A DNA stretch of 64,000 nucleotides from Labilithrix sp. Its GTDB lineage: Bacteria; Myxococcota; Polyangia; Polyangiales; Polyangiaceae. The number at the start of each line of letters is the position of its first letter. The stretch's first letter is position 1. A program made the position numbers and the translations under genes. The notes under the pieces are model-generated. The model did not search any database. It was not told where the DNA came from and worked only from the letters and a program-made list of their open reading frames with translations. Of the stretch, positions 15,540 to 23,039 are shown one piece after another. The stretch spans positions 27,045-91,044 of the forward strand of contig JAQBQL010000125.1 of NCBI GenBank assembly GCA_028287035.1, in the 5' to 3' direction.

Positions 15540-17048
15540 TCAGCCCGGCAGGGTACCACGAGGTGCGAACCATCGTGCGGCCGCGCGCGTGAGCTCCGCT
15601 TCCGCGCGCGGGCCGTGCGGGGTCTCGTCGCTCGCCCAGGCGACGAACCCGTCGGGACGCACGAGCAGCGCGCGCAGGCCGAGGCGATCCTTGGCATTGC
15701 CCGCCACGTACCTGACGCGGTCGCCCCACTGCCCGTCGAGCGCCCGGAGCTTCGCCTCCCGGCCGAAGTCGAGGAGGAGGCCATTCCCCTCGTGCAGCAG
15801 CGCGCCGGTCCGCGTTCCGTCCTCGAGCTCGAAGTCCGGGCAGCTGCGACCCACGAGCGGGTGCTCGTCGCCGAGATCGTAGCGGAGCGAAACGCCCCAC
15901 ACGCGCTCCGCGAAGTACGTTGCGCCGTCGCGCGTGGCGATCAGATCACGCAGGATGCCATGGAGCGCGCGCGACTGGCGGTCGGGGCGCATCGACGCGA
16001 CCTGGGCCCGCGTCCACTCGAGGATGCGTGCTCCGACCGGATGCCGCTCGGCCGTGTAGGTGTCGAGCAATCCGTCCGGGGCATCCCCTCGCAGGGTCGC
16101 GGCGAGCTTCCACCCGAGGTTCATCGCGTCGCCGATCCCGAGGTTCAGACCCTGTCCGCCGAGCGGTGAATGGATGTGCGCGGCGTCGCCGGCCAGCAGC
16201 ACCCGTCCCTTGCGGTAGGTGGTGGCTTGCTTCGAGCGGTCGGTCCAGGTCGAGGCGACGTTCAACGCAACGACCTTCACGTCCGCGCCGGATACCCGCC
16301 GCAACACGTCTTCCACGTGCTCGCGGGTCATGGGAGCCCGATGGGCAGCGCCGCCGTCGAAGTCGGCAATCCCGATGACTCCCGGTTGCGATTGCGTGTA
16401 CATGCCGGCTGCCGTGTGGTGACGGCCCACGGGGAGCGCCGAGGGATCGGCGAGCTCCACCTCGACGGAATAGCCCGTGAACTCGGGCTCGGTCCCGACG
16501 AAGTCGAAGCCACCTCGCTTGCGGATGGTGCTCCGGCCGCCGTCGCAGCCCACGAGGAACCGCGCGCGGAGGCGCTGGTCGGCGGTGTGGACGACGACCT
16601 CGTCCTCCGAGGCCTCGAAGCTCGCGACGCCGTGCCCGCGGCGGATGTCCACCCCTGCCTCGAGCGCCCGCGCGGTGAGCACCGCCTCGAGATGATCCAT
16701 CTCGCTCGCTACCTGGACGTCGCAGGGGCCGGGCAGTCGGTAGGGCCACGCGGATGGGTCGATGTTGCTGCGGTCGAACTGGATGCCGCCGAAGTGGCCG
16801 GCCGGACCGCGCGCCGGTGCGGCGCTGACGCGAGGTGGGAAGGGGACCTGATCGAGGAGGCCGCGGCGGTAGAAGGCCTCGACGCTCGGCCCCCAGAGGC
16901 CGCGCATTCCGAACGGCAGCCGCTTCAGCGGCGAGCCCGGATCCTCGAGTTGCTCCAGCACCACCACGTCGAGGTTCGCGAGCCGCAGCTCACAGGCGAG
17001 GAACAGGCCGACCGGGCCGGCGCCGGCGATGATGACGTCGTGGACCAT
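15540..17048 (-). CDS. FAD-dependent aromatic-ring monooxygenase (PheA/TfdB type)
   Basis: 502 aa from the ATG at 17048; a GTG 21 nt upstream would also be in frame. FAD motifs: GxGxxG (IIAGAGPVGLFLACEL), DG (FLVGCDGGRSTIRK) and GD (VLLAGDAAHIHSPLGGQGLN). The C-terminal thioredoxin-like domain of the phenol-hydroxylase class follows, ending ALLVRPDGFVAWAS. Hydroxylates an aromatic or polyketide-like substrate with NAD(P)H and O2. First gene of an operon with the GST-like and cupin genes, divergent from a TetR repressor. Regulation by that repressor is likely. A stub of a related enzyme lies at 29395-29562. Confidence 0.95.
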   Translation of the reverse strand: MVHDVIIAGAGPVGLFLACELRLANLDVVVLEQLEDPGSPLKRLPFGMRGLWGPSVEAFYRRGLLDQVPFPPRVSAAPARGPAGHFGGIQFDRSNIDPSAWPYRLPGPCDVQVASEMDHLEAVLTARALEAGVDIRRGHGVASFEASEDEVVVHTADQRLRARFLVGCDGGRSTIRKRGGFDFVGTEPEFTGYSVEVELADPSALPVGRHHTAAGMYTQSQPGVIGIADFDGGAAHRAPMTREHVEDVLRRVSGADVKVVALNVASTWTDRSKQATTYRKGRVLLAGDAAHIHSPLGGQGLNLGIGDAMNLGWKLAATLRGDAPDGLLDTYTAERHPVGARILEWTRAQVASMRPDRQSRALHGILRDLIATRDGATYFAERVWGVSLRYDLGDEHPLVGRSCPDFELEDGTRTGALLHEGNGLLLDFGREAKLRALDGQWGDRVRYVAGNAKDRLGLRALLVRPDGFVAWASDETPHGPRAEAELTRAAARWFAPRGTLPG

Positions 17049-17114
17049 GGTGTCCCGCTGGTGTGACACCGAATTGGACCTGGTACAAGTTTAGGTTTGG
17101 TCTATGATTTCGTC

Positions 17115-17786
17115 ATGACCGCGCCGACGCTCCGCCAGCGGAAGAAGGACGACACGCGCCGCGCCATCTCGGACGCGGCGACCGAGCTCTTCGCGGCGCG
17201 CGGCTTCGACGCGGTCACGTGCAGCGAGATCGCGGCCGCCGCGGGCGTCGCCAAGATGACGTTGTTCAACTACTTCGCGCGCAAGGAGGAGCTCTTCTTC
17301 GACCGCAACGAGGAGGCGCGCGGGCTGCTCGCGAGCGTGCTCGAGGGCAGGCGCGACGAAGAGCCGGTGCTCGACGTGCTCCAGCGCGCCGCTCACCAGC
17401 TCGCGCGCGAAGGGCACGTGTTCGCGAAGCTCACCCGGGCCGTCTCGGCATTCTGGCGGACCGTGGAGGCGAGCGCTGCGCTGCAGGCCTACGTCCGTGA
17501 GATGCGCAGCGAGGCCGACGCCGCCCTCGCGGAGGCGCTCGCCAGCGCAGCCGGGCAAGGGGCGGTCGATGCCACCGCGCGGCTCGTCGCTGGCATCCTC
17601 GTGACGGGGTGGTGGACCGCGTATGCCGAGGGCCTCGGTCGACAGCGCGCCGGGCACCCCGCGGAGGCGATCAGGGCCGCCTTTCTCGCGCTCGTGGACC
17701 GCGCGTTCGACGCCGCGCGCGCCGCCGCGGCCGGCACCCCGTACGCCGGGGCGCCAGGCGCGCGCTCGCGTCAGGTCCGCGGGTAG
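17115..17786 (+). CDS. TetR-family transcriptional regulator
   Basis: 223 aa from the ATG at 17115; an in-frame GTG/ATG 18 nt earlier lacks support. The N-terminal DNA-binding domain is typical: DTRRAISDAATELFAARGFD, then TCSEIAAAAGVAKMTLFNYF and RKEELFFDR. The ligand-binding C-terminal domain is helical and unassigned. It is divergent from the FAD monooxygenase gene with 66 nt between starts, so it most likely represses that operon and itself in answer to the enzyme's substrate. The 3' end overlaps the convergent small gene by 16 nt. Confidence 0.94.
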   Translation: MTAPTLRQRKKDDTRRAISDAATELFAARGFDAVTCSEIAAAAGVAKMTLFNYFARKEELFFDRNEEARGLLASVLEGRRDEEPVLDVLQRAAHQLAREGHVFAKLTRAVSAFWRTVEASAALQAYVREMRSEADAALAEALASAAGQGAVDATARLVAGILVTGWWTAYAEGLGRQRAGHPAEAIRAAFLALVDRAFDAARAAAAGTPYAGAPGARSRQVRG

Positions 17787-18076
17787 CGCGCGCGCAGCGT
17801 CTCGCCGGCCACCTTTGCGGCGTCGTCCTCGAGGCCGAAGCAGTCGCGGAGGAGCGCGGCGATCTCCGCCTCGCTTCCCGTGGTGACGGCCGCACGGAGG
17901 CCCATCGCCTTGCTCACGAAGGCGGGGTCCGCGCTCATCTGCTGCTGGAAGTGAGCCGTCGCGGTGGTCGCCGCGGCCGGGTCGACGCCGAGCAGCTGCG
18001 CGAGCACCTCGGCGGCGCGCGCCGCGTCGCCGCCCATGATTGCTCCCGCGAAGTCGCGAAATGTGAGGTCCGCCAT
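17771..18076 (-). CDS. Small hypothetical protein
   Basis: 101 aa, all-helical. The pattern TFRDFAGAIMGGDAARAAEVL with a following helix AATTATAHFQQQMSADPAFV and a C-terminal LLRDCFGLEDD suggests a compact helical bundle; no family recognised. ATG at 18076, no clear Shine-Dalgarno sequence. Its 3' end runs 16 nt into the TetR gene on the other strand. Codon use matches the neighbours, so it is probably real. Confidence 0.6.
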   Translation of the reverse strand: MADLTFRDFAGAIMGGDAARAAEVLAQLLGVDPAAATTATAHFQQQMSADPAFVSKAMGLRAAVTTGSEAEIAALLRDCFGLEDDAAKVAGETLRARYPRT

Positions 18077-18114
18077 GCGCCGCACTCTACCACCAGCGCG
18101 GCCGTCGACGCGCC

Positions 18115-18142
18115 TTGACATATTCCTCACCGGCTATATAGA
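18115..18142 (+). promoter_or_regulatory. Strong predicted sigma-70 promoter of the second ArsR gene
   Basis: TTGACA (18115-18120, perfect consensus), a 16-nt spacer, TATAGA (18137-18142). The 8-bp palindrome CTATATAG (18134-18141) overlaps the -10 box. Transcription would start near 18149, at or after the first ATG (18146), making a leaderless message from the second ATG (18152) likely. Confidence 0.6.
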
Positions 18143-18145
18143 TAG

Positions 18146-18493
18146 ATGGCTATGGAAACTGCGGAGCGCCTGGACCTGGCTTTTGCAGCGCTCGCCGACC
18201 CGACGAGGCGGGCCATCCTCGCGCGCCTCGAGCGCGGTGAGGCGACGGTCGCGGAGCTCGCCGAGCCGTTCGGGCTCCGGCAACCCACGATCTCGAAGCA
18301 CCTCAAGGTGCTCGAGCAGGCCGGCTTCGTCACCCACACGCGCGACGCGCAGCGCCGGCCTCGCCGCCTCGTCGTCGGCGCGCTCAAGGACGTCGATGCG
18401 TGGCTCGCGCCCTTCCGCAAGCAATGGGAGGCGCGCCTCGACAACCTCGGCGCGTACCTCGACCGAACCCCCCCGAAGACGAAACACAAGTGA
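18146..18493 (+). CDS. ArsR-family winged-helix transcriptional regulator
   Basis: 115 aa, or 113 if translation begins at the second ATG (18152), which the promoter position favours. Winged helix: AFAALADPTRRAILARL, TVAELAEPFGLRQPTISKHL and LEQAGFVTHTRDAQRRPRRL. No metal-binding Cys. The C-terminal helix (WLAPFRKQWEARLDNLGAYL) is typical of the SRPBCC-linked branch. The partner SRPBCC gene starts 11 nt after the stop. Same architecture as the pair at 10178-11025, but the promoter/operator sequence differs, so the two likely recognise different sites. Confidence 0.95.
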   Translation: MAMETAERLDLAFAALADPTRRAILARLERGEATVAELAEPFGLRQPTISKHLKVLEQAGFVTHTRDAQRRPRRLVVGALKDVDAWLAPFRKQWEARLDNLGAYLDRTPPKTKHK

Positions 18494-18504
18494 AGGAGAC
18501 TGCG

Positions 18505-18960
18505 ATGCTGACCACGCACGAAACAGGACCCAGGATCGATCCGGCGACGTTCACGCTCACCTTCGAGCGCTCACTGTCGGTGAGCCGCGAGAAGGTGTTC
18601 GACGCCTGGACGCAGCCGCAGCACGTCGCCGCGTGGTGGGATCCCACGGGAACCCCGCTCCGCGAGTGCACCATCGACCTCCGAAAGGGCGGATCTTTCC
18701 GCTTCGTCAACGACGGCCACAGCCCACCGTTCGAGGGCGTCTACAGCGTCGTCGATCGTCCGGTGAAGCTCGTCTTCGACGCGCTCGGCGCGGTCGGCAC
18801 GGTGCTGATCGAGAGCCGGGCGGGCCGCACCCACCTCACGGTCACCATCCGCTGCGCGTCGGCCGAGCACCTCGAGCAACTGGTCAAGGTCGGCGTCGCC
18901 GCCGGCACCGACCGGACCATCGACAACCTTGTCGCTCACCTGGGCGCCGGATCGGCATAG
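18505..18960 (+). CDS. SRPBCC (AHSA1-type) protein
   Basis: 151 aa. Helix-grip motifs: LTFERSLSVSREKVFDAWTQ, HVAAWWDPTGTPL and LRKGGSFRFVNDG; the C-terminal helix DRTIDNLVAHL closes the fold. ATG at 18505 after GAAGGAGA. Second gene of the ArsR unit with the promoter at 18115. Ligand unknown. Immediately after the stop the sequence turns into fragments of two unrelated genes, marking a recombination scar. Confidence 0.93.
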   Translation: MLTTHETGPRIDPATFTLTFERSLSVSREKVFDAWTQPQHVAAWWDPTGTPLRECTIDLRKGGSFRFVNDGHSPPFEGVYSVVDRPVKLVFDALGAVGTVLIESRAGRTHLTVTIRCASAEHLEQLVKVGVAAGTDRTIDNLVAHLGAGSA

Positions 18961-18961
18961 T

Positions 18962-19048
18962 CTGCCCGGCAGTCTCGGGTACGTGACGCTCGGCCAGGCG
19001 GCGACGACGCTCTCGGGCGGCGAGGCGCAGCGCGTTAAGCTCGCGCGC
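18962..19048 (+). pseudogene. uvrA: Remnant of uvrA (ABC signature region)
   Basis: About 29 codons read LGYVTLGQAATTLSGGEAQR and then VKLAR. This is the unmistakable second ABC signature of UvrA, the damage-recognition subunit of nucleotide excision repair. No start, no Walker B and no other part of the 940-residue protein is nearby. The frame runs on only into unrelated sequence. A deletion-born fragment, not a gene. Confidence 0.85.
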
Positions 19049-19130
19049 GGAGGCAAAGCGTGCCTTCTCCGCGATGATGACGATGCAGAAGATCGACGTC
19101 GCCGCGATCGACGCCGCGCGCCGCGGCTAG
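19041..19130 (+). pseudogene. Remnant of a VOC/PhnB-like gene (C terminus)
   Basis: In a different frame from the uvrA piece, about 29 codons ending in TAG (19128-19130) read FSAMMTMQKIDVAAIDAA. This is the usual ending of PhnB/3-demethylubiquinone-methyltransferase-like VOC proteins (MxxMxKxDIAALxxA). Nothing upstream encodes the rest of the protein. The join with the uvrA piece lies at about 19041-19050. Confidence 0.65.
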
Positions 19131-19132
19131 AC

Positions 19133-19170
19133 TGCTCGGCGGCCGGTCCTCGGGCGGGGCTCGCCGAGCA
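19133..19170 (+). terminator. Stem-loop after the VOC remnant
   Basis: Nine-bp perfect arms TGCTCGGCG (19133-19141) and CGCCGAGCA (19162-19170) with a 20-nt loop, 2 nt after the stop of the VOC remnant. There is no U tract. It may be the old terminator of the lost gene, still able to end the ArsR/SRPBCC transcript. Confidence 0.3.
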
Positions 19171-19199
19171 TCCTGACGAAATCGTGACGAGCCGCGGGA

Positions 19200-19250
19200 G
19201 TCGCGCAGTACGCGGAGCAGTTGCGCGACGAGCGCCGCGCAGGTCGCGCA
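19200..19250. repeat. Three alternating 8-mers upstream of the M23 peptidase
   Basis: GTCGCGCA occurs at 19200-19207 (+), inverted at 19222-19229, and again at 19243-19250 (+). The copies start 22 and 21 nt apart, about two helical turns. Possible multimeric regulator site 124 nt before the peptidase gene; could be chance in G+C-rich DNA. Confidence 0.35.
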
Positions 19251-19299
19251 ACGGGATGCGCAATCCGGGCGAAGCGTCGTCGCCGTTGCGGCTCGAATA

Positions 19300-19311
19300 C
19301 GGCATATGCCG
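19300..19311. promoter_or_regulatory. 12-bp perfect palindrome upstream of the M23 peptidase
   Basis: CGGCATATGCCG, a rare A/T-centred palindrome 62 nt before the ATG at 19374. Possible operator. The rest of the 413-base gap (18961-19373) holds the gene remnants, stem-loop and repeats listed here. Confidence 0.3.
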
Positions 19312-19373
19312 ACCGTCCGATCGTTAGTTTGCGGCTTGCCGGGCTCGCCATCGCTGGCACTATCAGCGACGAG

Positions 19374-20891
19374 ATGCCCACCATGAACAAGCTCGCGCGA
19401 CGAGTGATCTCCGGTTTGCTCGTGCTCGCGGTCGTCTTCGGTGTCCTCACTGAGGCGCAGGCAGCCTCCGTTTGCTACTCGCTGCCGTTCTCGAATCCGA
19501 ACCTGGCGGACGGCTGGGGCTCTCTGAAGGGGGGCCGCACGAATCCTCATCGCGGCGTCGACTTCCCGCAAGCCGCGGGCACGCCGATCCCCGCCGTCGC
19601 GGCCGGCACGGTGGCGCTCGTCACGTACACGAGCTGCCTCGGCAACGTGGTCGTCCTGAAGCACGCCGACGGCATGTACTCCGGCTACGCGCACATGCTG
19701 GTGAAGTCGTCCCTGACCGCCGGCACGAAGGTCGCGATGGGACAGACGCTCGGCAAGGTCGGTACGACGGGCAGCTGCACGACGGGCAATCACCTCCACC
19801 TCGTGATGGGGCCGACGCTGAACAGCTACGCCTACGGAACGACGGTCGACCCTTACAAGTACATCCAGGCGCACAAGACGTGCAGCTGCCACCGCTCCGC
19901 GGGCGGCTTCACGTTCAGCTGCGACGGGCCGGTGGCGGGCGAGCACTGCGTCAACGTCAAGGAGCCGGCCGACAGCGATTCATGGGCCGACAACTACGTC
20001 TGCAGCAAGACCGACCACGGGCTCGCGTGGTCGTCCGCCGGCCCGCTCGCGGGAAAGCGCTGCACGAACATCAAGGAACCGACCGGCTCGGACGGCGCGA
20101 AGTGGGCAGACAATTACCTGTGTGTCGACGTCAACGCGACGGTGCGGCTCTCCTGGACGTACGACGGCTCGACGAGTGGCAAGACCTGCTTCAACTGGAA
20201 CGAGACGGTCGACCCGGACAGCTGGAACGACAACTACCTCTGCGTCGCTCCCAATTACGATTACAAGGGCGGAATCTTCACGTTCAAGTCGAATGGCACG
20301 GTGGCCGGCCAGACGTGCGTGAACGTGAACGAGCCCGCGGACAAGAACAGCTGGTCCGACAACAACCTGTGCACGGCCAGCGACATCGGCCTCAGGTGGT
20401 CGAGCGCCGGCCCCATCCCGGGCATGCGCTGCACGAACGTGAGCGAGGCGGCGGAGCACGTCCCCGCAGCCTGGGCCGACAACTACCTCTGCGTGCCCAA
20501 CGACTCTCCGTACAATCTCGACTGGTCGAACAGCGGAAAGATTCCTGGCAAGACCTGCGTCCCTTGGCGTGAGTCGGCCGACCTCGATGGCTCGTGGGGA
20601 GACAACTTCCTCTGCTACACGACGACCGGAGTCGCCGGCCCGGTGCCGGACGAGGGCGAGGTCGACGACGGCACGCCCGAGACGGGCGACGGACAGCTCG
20701 ACGACCCTTCCTCGGACGAGGATGCCGCCGCCGACCTGAACGGCGTCGACACCATGGACTCCGCCGAGCACGCGGAGGAGGAGGCGGCGGGCTGCAGCAC
20801 CTCGCGGACGGGCGGCGCGTCGACCAGCCTCCTTGCGGTGGCGGTGGGCACGCTGGTGGCGAGCATCGTGCGCCGCCGCCGTCGCCGCTGA
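19374..20891 (+). CDS. Secreted M23 (LytM) peptidase with six repeats and MYXO-CTERM tail
   Basis: 505 aa. Signal peptide 1-31 (ISGLLVLAVVFGVLTEAQA). The M23 domain, about 45-165, has the zinc motif HRGVDF (H59, D63), GYAHM, and the catalytic GNHLHL (H140, H142). From about 172 to 435 come six repeats of about 45 residues with a pattern GxxCxNxxExxDxxxWxDNxLC, Cys-rich and probably carbohydrate- or wall-binding. After an acidic linker the tail has GCST, a hydrophobic helix (SLLAVAVGTLVASIV) and six Arg: the MYXO-CTERM sorting signal, which directs proteins to the outer surface via myxosortase. A start at 19383 (MNKL) is also possible. Confidence 0.94.
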   Translation: MPTMNKLARRVISGLLVLAVVFGVLTEAQAASVCYSLPFSNPNLADGWGSLKGGRTNPHRGVDFPQAAGTPIPAVAAGTVALVTYTSCLGNVVVLKHADGMYSGYAHMLVKSSLTAGTKVAMGQTLGKVGTTGSCTTGNHLHLVMGPTLNSYAYGTTVDPYKYIQAHKTCSCHRSAGGFTFSCDGPVAGEHCVNVKEPADSDSWADNYVCSKTDHGLAWSSAGPLAGKRCTNIKEPTGSDGAKWADNYLCVDVNATVRLSWTYDGSTSGKTCFNWNETVDPDSWNDNYLCVAPNYDYKGGIFTFKSNGTVAGQTCVNVNEPADKNSWSDNNLCTASDIGLRWSSAGPIPGMRCTNVSEAAEHVPAAWADNYLCVPNDSPYNLDWSNSGKIPGKTCVPWRESADLDGSWGDNFLCYTTTGVAGPVPDEGEVDDGTPETGDGQLDDPSSDEDAAADLNGVDTMDSAEHAEEEAAGCSTSRTGGASTSLLAVAVGTLVASIVRRRRRR

Positions 20892-20947
20892 GGTTCTCGC
20901 GCGGTCGGCGCCGCCGGAACCGACGGGCGGGCGTAGTCTGAGCGCAT

Positions 20948-22153
20948 ATGGACGCGAAGGACCGCCCGCCTGCGCCGGCTCTCGAGCAGTCGGTCCCGTG
21001 CATCGAAGGCTTCGGGTGGAGCGATCGACCCGCGGTGAGCGGGGAGACCGTGTTCCTTGCCGGCGGGGCGTCCGATTCGCACGGACCCATCGCCTTCTTG
21101 CAAGGGATCGACCGCGCGACGGGAGCCTCTCGGTTCGTGCTCGAGAAGGTCGCGCTCGCCGGGCACGACGTCGTCTGCAGCGAGGTGCATGCCACCGCCG
21201 GGGGTGGTGCGTTCCTCGCCGTGTACACGCAGGACGAGTCGCTCGACGTCGTGGTGGTGGATGGCGCGGGCAGAGTCCTCGTGCACCACGAGCTCGGCGC
21301 GGAGGGTTCGCTCGTGGGGCACGACATCGGCTCGAAGGTCGCGCTCGCCTCGCAGCCCGAGGTGAACGGTCGTTATCTCGTTTCGTACGCGTATCGTGAC
21401 AACCGTGAATACCGGACATTCGCGCGCGCGCTGGGCGCGACGTCGAATGCCTGGGACTCGCCGGAATGGCTCCTCGCGGCGACCAATCACGTGGTGGTCG
21501 GGGCCGCGTCGCAGGTGCGCCGCCCGAGAGACCGACCGGTACGCCTCCTCGCCCGCGCGAGGCACGACGGCGCCGTCGTGTGGCGTCGCGACTTCCCCGA
21601 AGGGCAGCTCGCCGTCGCAGGAGCGTCGGAGTCGCGGCTCCTCGTGGTCGACAGGAGCCCGCAGCTGCGCGGCGCGGGGTCGCTGCTGTGGCTGCTCGAT
21701 CTCGCGACGGGCGAGGAGGTGGCTCGCATCGCCGTCGCCGGCGACGTGCTTGACGCGGCGCTGAACGAGCACGGTGCCACCGTGCTGCGCAGCGGCGACG
21801 CGAAGGCCGGTGCCGCGCTCCTTCGCTTCGACGGAGGAGGCCAGCAGCGCGCGGCGGTGGAGGTCGCGGTCCCGGAGCTCGCCTACAACGGCGGCGTGCG
21901 GCTCGTGCACGCCGGCGCTGACGCCGTGCTGTGGGTGGACGCTCGCGCCACCTTGCAGCTCGATCGCCTCGGCGCCGCCGCCGCGGACCCCGGCGGGCCC
22001 CTGTGGAGCTGGCCGCTCCCGTACGCGACCGCCGGGTTTCGCCGACGCGTCACGGACCGACTCCTGCCCTGGTCGACCGAGACGATCGATGGCAATCGCC
22101 TCTTCCTTCGTTCCGGAGGGCGCCTCTGGACGGCATCCGTCACGTTGGCTTGA
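20948..22153 (+). CDS. Predicted beta-propeller protein, PQQ/WD-like repeats
   Basis: 401 aa without signal or membrane segment. Repeated four-stranded blade-like units are visible (for example DVVVVDGAGRVLVHHEL, RARHDGAVVWRRDFPEG, LLWLLDLATGEEVARIAV), with Trp-type ends as in PQQ-like propellers. ATG at 20948, 57 nt after the M23 gene. The function is unknown; a binding scaffold is the usual role of such folds. The RsbQ-like gene begins 78 nt after its stop on the same strand. Confidence 0.75.
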   Translation: MDAKDRPPAPALEQSVPCIEGFGWSDRPAVSGETVFLAGGASDSHGPIAFLQGIDRATGASRFVLEKVALAGHDVVCSEVHATAGGGAFLAVYTQDESLDVVVVDGAGRVLVHHELGAEGSLVGHDIGSKVALASQPEVNGRYLVSYAYRDNREYRTFARALGATSNAWDSPEWLLAATNHVVVGAASQVRRPRDRPVRLLARARHDGAVVWRRDFPEGQLAVAGASESRLLVVDRSPQLRGAGSLLWLLDLATGEEVARIAVAGDVLDAALNEHGATVLRSGDAKAGAALLRFDGGGQQRAAVEVAVPELAYNGGVRLVHAGADAVLWVDARATLQLDRLGAAAADPGGPLWSWPLPYATAGFRRRVTDRLLPWSTETIDGNRLFLRSGGRLWTASVTLA

Positions 22154-22230
22154 TCGGCCCACAGCTGCGATCGCATGACCGCGTCGGTCGGGAAGGCGCG
22201 CGGGAGGCGTCGTGCGGTACGATCGTGGGG

Positions 22231-23034
22231 ATGAGCGTCCAGCAGCGTAACCATGTCCAGGTGTCAGGCAGCGGGCCCGCCACGATGTTCTTCGCGCACG
22301 GCTTCGGCTGCGACCAGAACATGTGGCGCCTGCTCGCCCCCGAGTACGCGAAACGCTACCGCACCGTCCTCTTCGACCTGGTGGGTAGCGGCAACTCCGA
22401 CCTGTCGGCGTTCGACAAGGAAAAGTACGCCTCGCTCCATGGGTACGCGGACGACGTGCTCGAGATCGTGCACGAGTTCGGCGAAGGTCCGGCGCTGTTC
22501 GTGGGCCATTCGGTGAGCGCGATGATCGGGATGCTCGCCAACCTCAAGGACCCGAGCCGGTTCGCGGCGCAGATCATGATCGGCCCGTCACCCTGCTACA
22601 TCAACGACGGCGATTACATCGGCGGCTTCTCGCGGCAGGACATCGACTCGCTCCTCGAGACGCTCGAGAGCAACTACCTCGGCTGGTCGAGCAACATGGC
22701 GCCGGCCATCATGGGGGCGCCCGATCAACCCCAGCTCGGCATCGAGCTCACGAACAGCTTCTGCCGCACCGATCCGGAGATCGCGAAGCACTTCGCGCGC
22801 GTCACGTTCCTCTCGGACGTGCGGCCGGAGCTGCCCAAGCTCACGACCCCGACGCTCATCGTCCAGTGCAGCGACGATCTCATCGCCCCGCTGACCGTCG
22901 GTGAGTACCTGCGCAGCGCCTTGCCCCACAGCACGCTCACCGTCATCGACAACGTCGGTCATTGCCCGCATCTCAGCGCGCCGAGCGTGAGCGCGACGGC
23001 CATGGACGAGTTCCTGGCGAAACAAGGCTTCTGA
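22231..23034 (+). CDS. RsbQ-like alpha/beta hydrolase
   Basis: 267 aa, the length of RsbQ (269). RsbQ/KAI2-type features: FAHGFGCDQNMWR oxyanion region, LVGSGNSDLSAFD, nucleophile S94 in VGHSVSAMIG, acid D215/D216 in VQCSDDLIAP, and H244 in NVGHCPHLS. RsbQ activates the PAS/PP2C phosphatase RsbP under energy stress in Bacillus, presumably by making or hydrolysing a small ligand for the PAS domain. Here the next gene, 5 nt downstream, is a PAS histidine kinase, so the hydrolase probably feeds a ligand to that PAS domain. ATG at 22231 after a GTGGGG ribosome site. Confidence 0.9.
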   Translation: MSVQQRNHVQVSGSGPATMFFAHGFGCDQNMWRLLAPEYAKRYRTVLFDLVGSGNSDLSAFDKEKYASLHGYADDVLEIVHEFGEGPALFVGHSVSAMIGMLANLKDPSRFAAQIMIGPSPCYINDGDYIGGFSRQDIDSLLETLESNYLGWSSNMAPAIMGAPDQPQLGIELTNSFCRTDPEIAKHFARVTFLSDVRPELPKLTTPTLIVQCSDDLIAPLTVGEYLRSALPHSTLTVIDNVGHCPHLSAPSVSATAMDEFLAKQGF

Positions 23035-23039
23035 GCGCC

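Noticed and set aside
17049..17114. Defined -10/-35 boxes between the monooxygenase and TetR genes
   Set aside because: TTGGAC and TATGAT are 23 nt apart, too far for a sigma-70 promoter, and no clear palindrome shared by both directions was found.
19877..20610. Repeats in the M23 gene as a CRISPR-like array
   Set aside because: They are in-frame protein repeats of varying sequence, with no conserved direct repeat or spacers.
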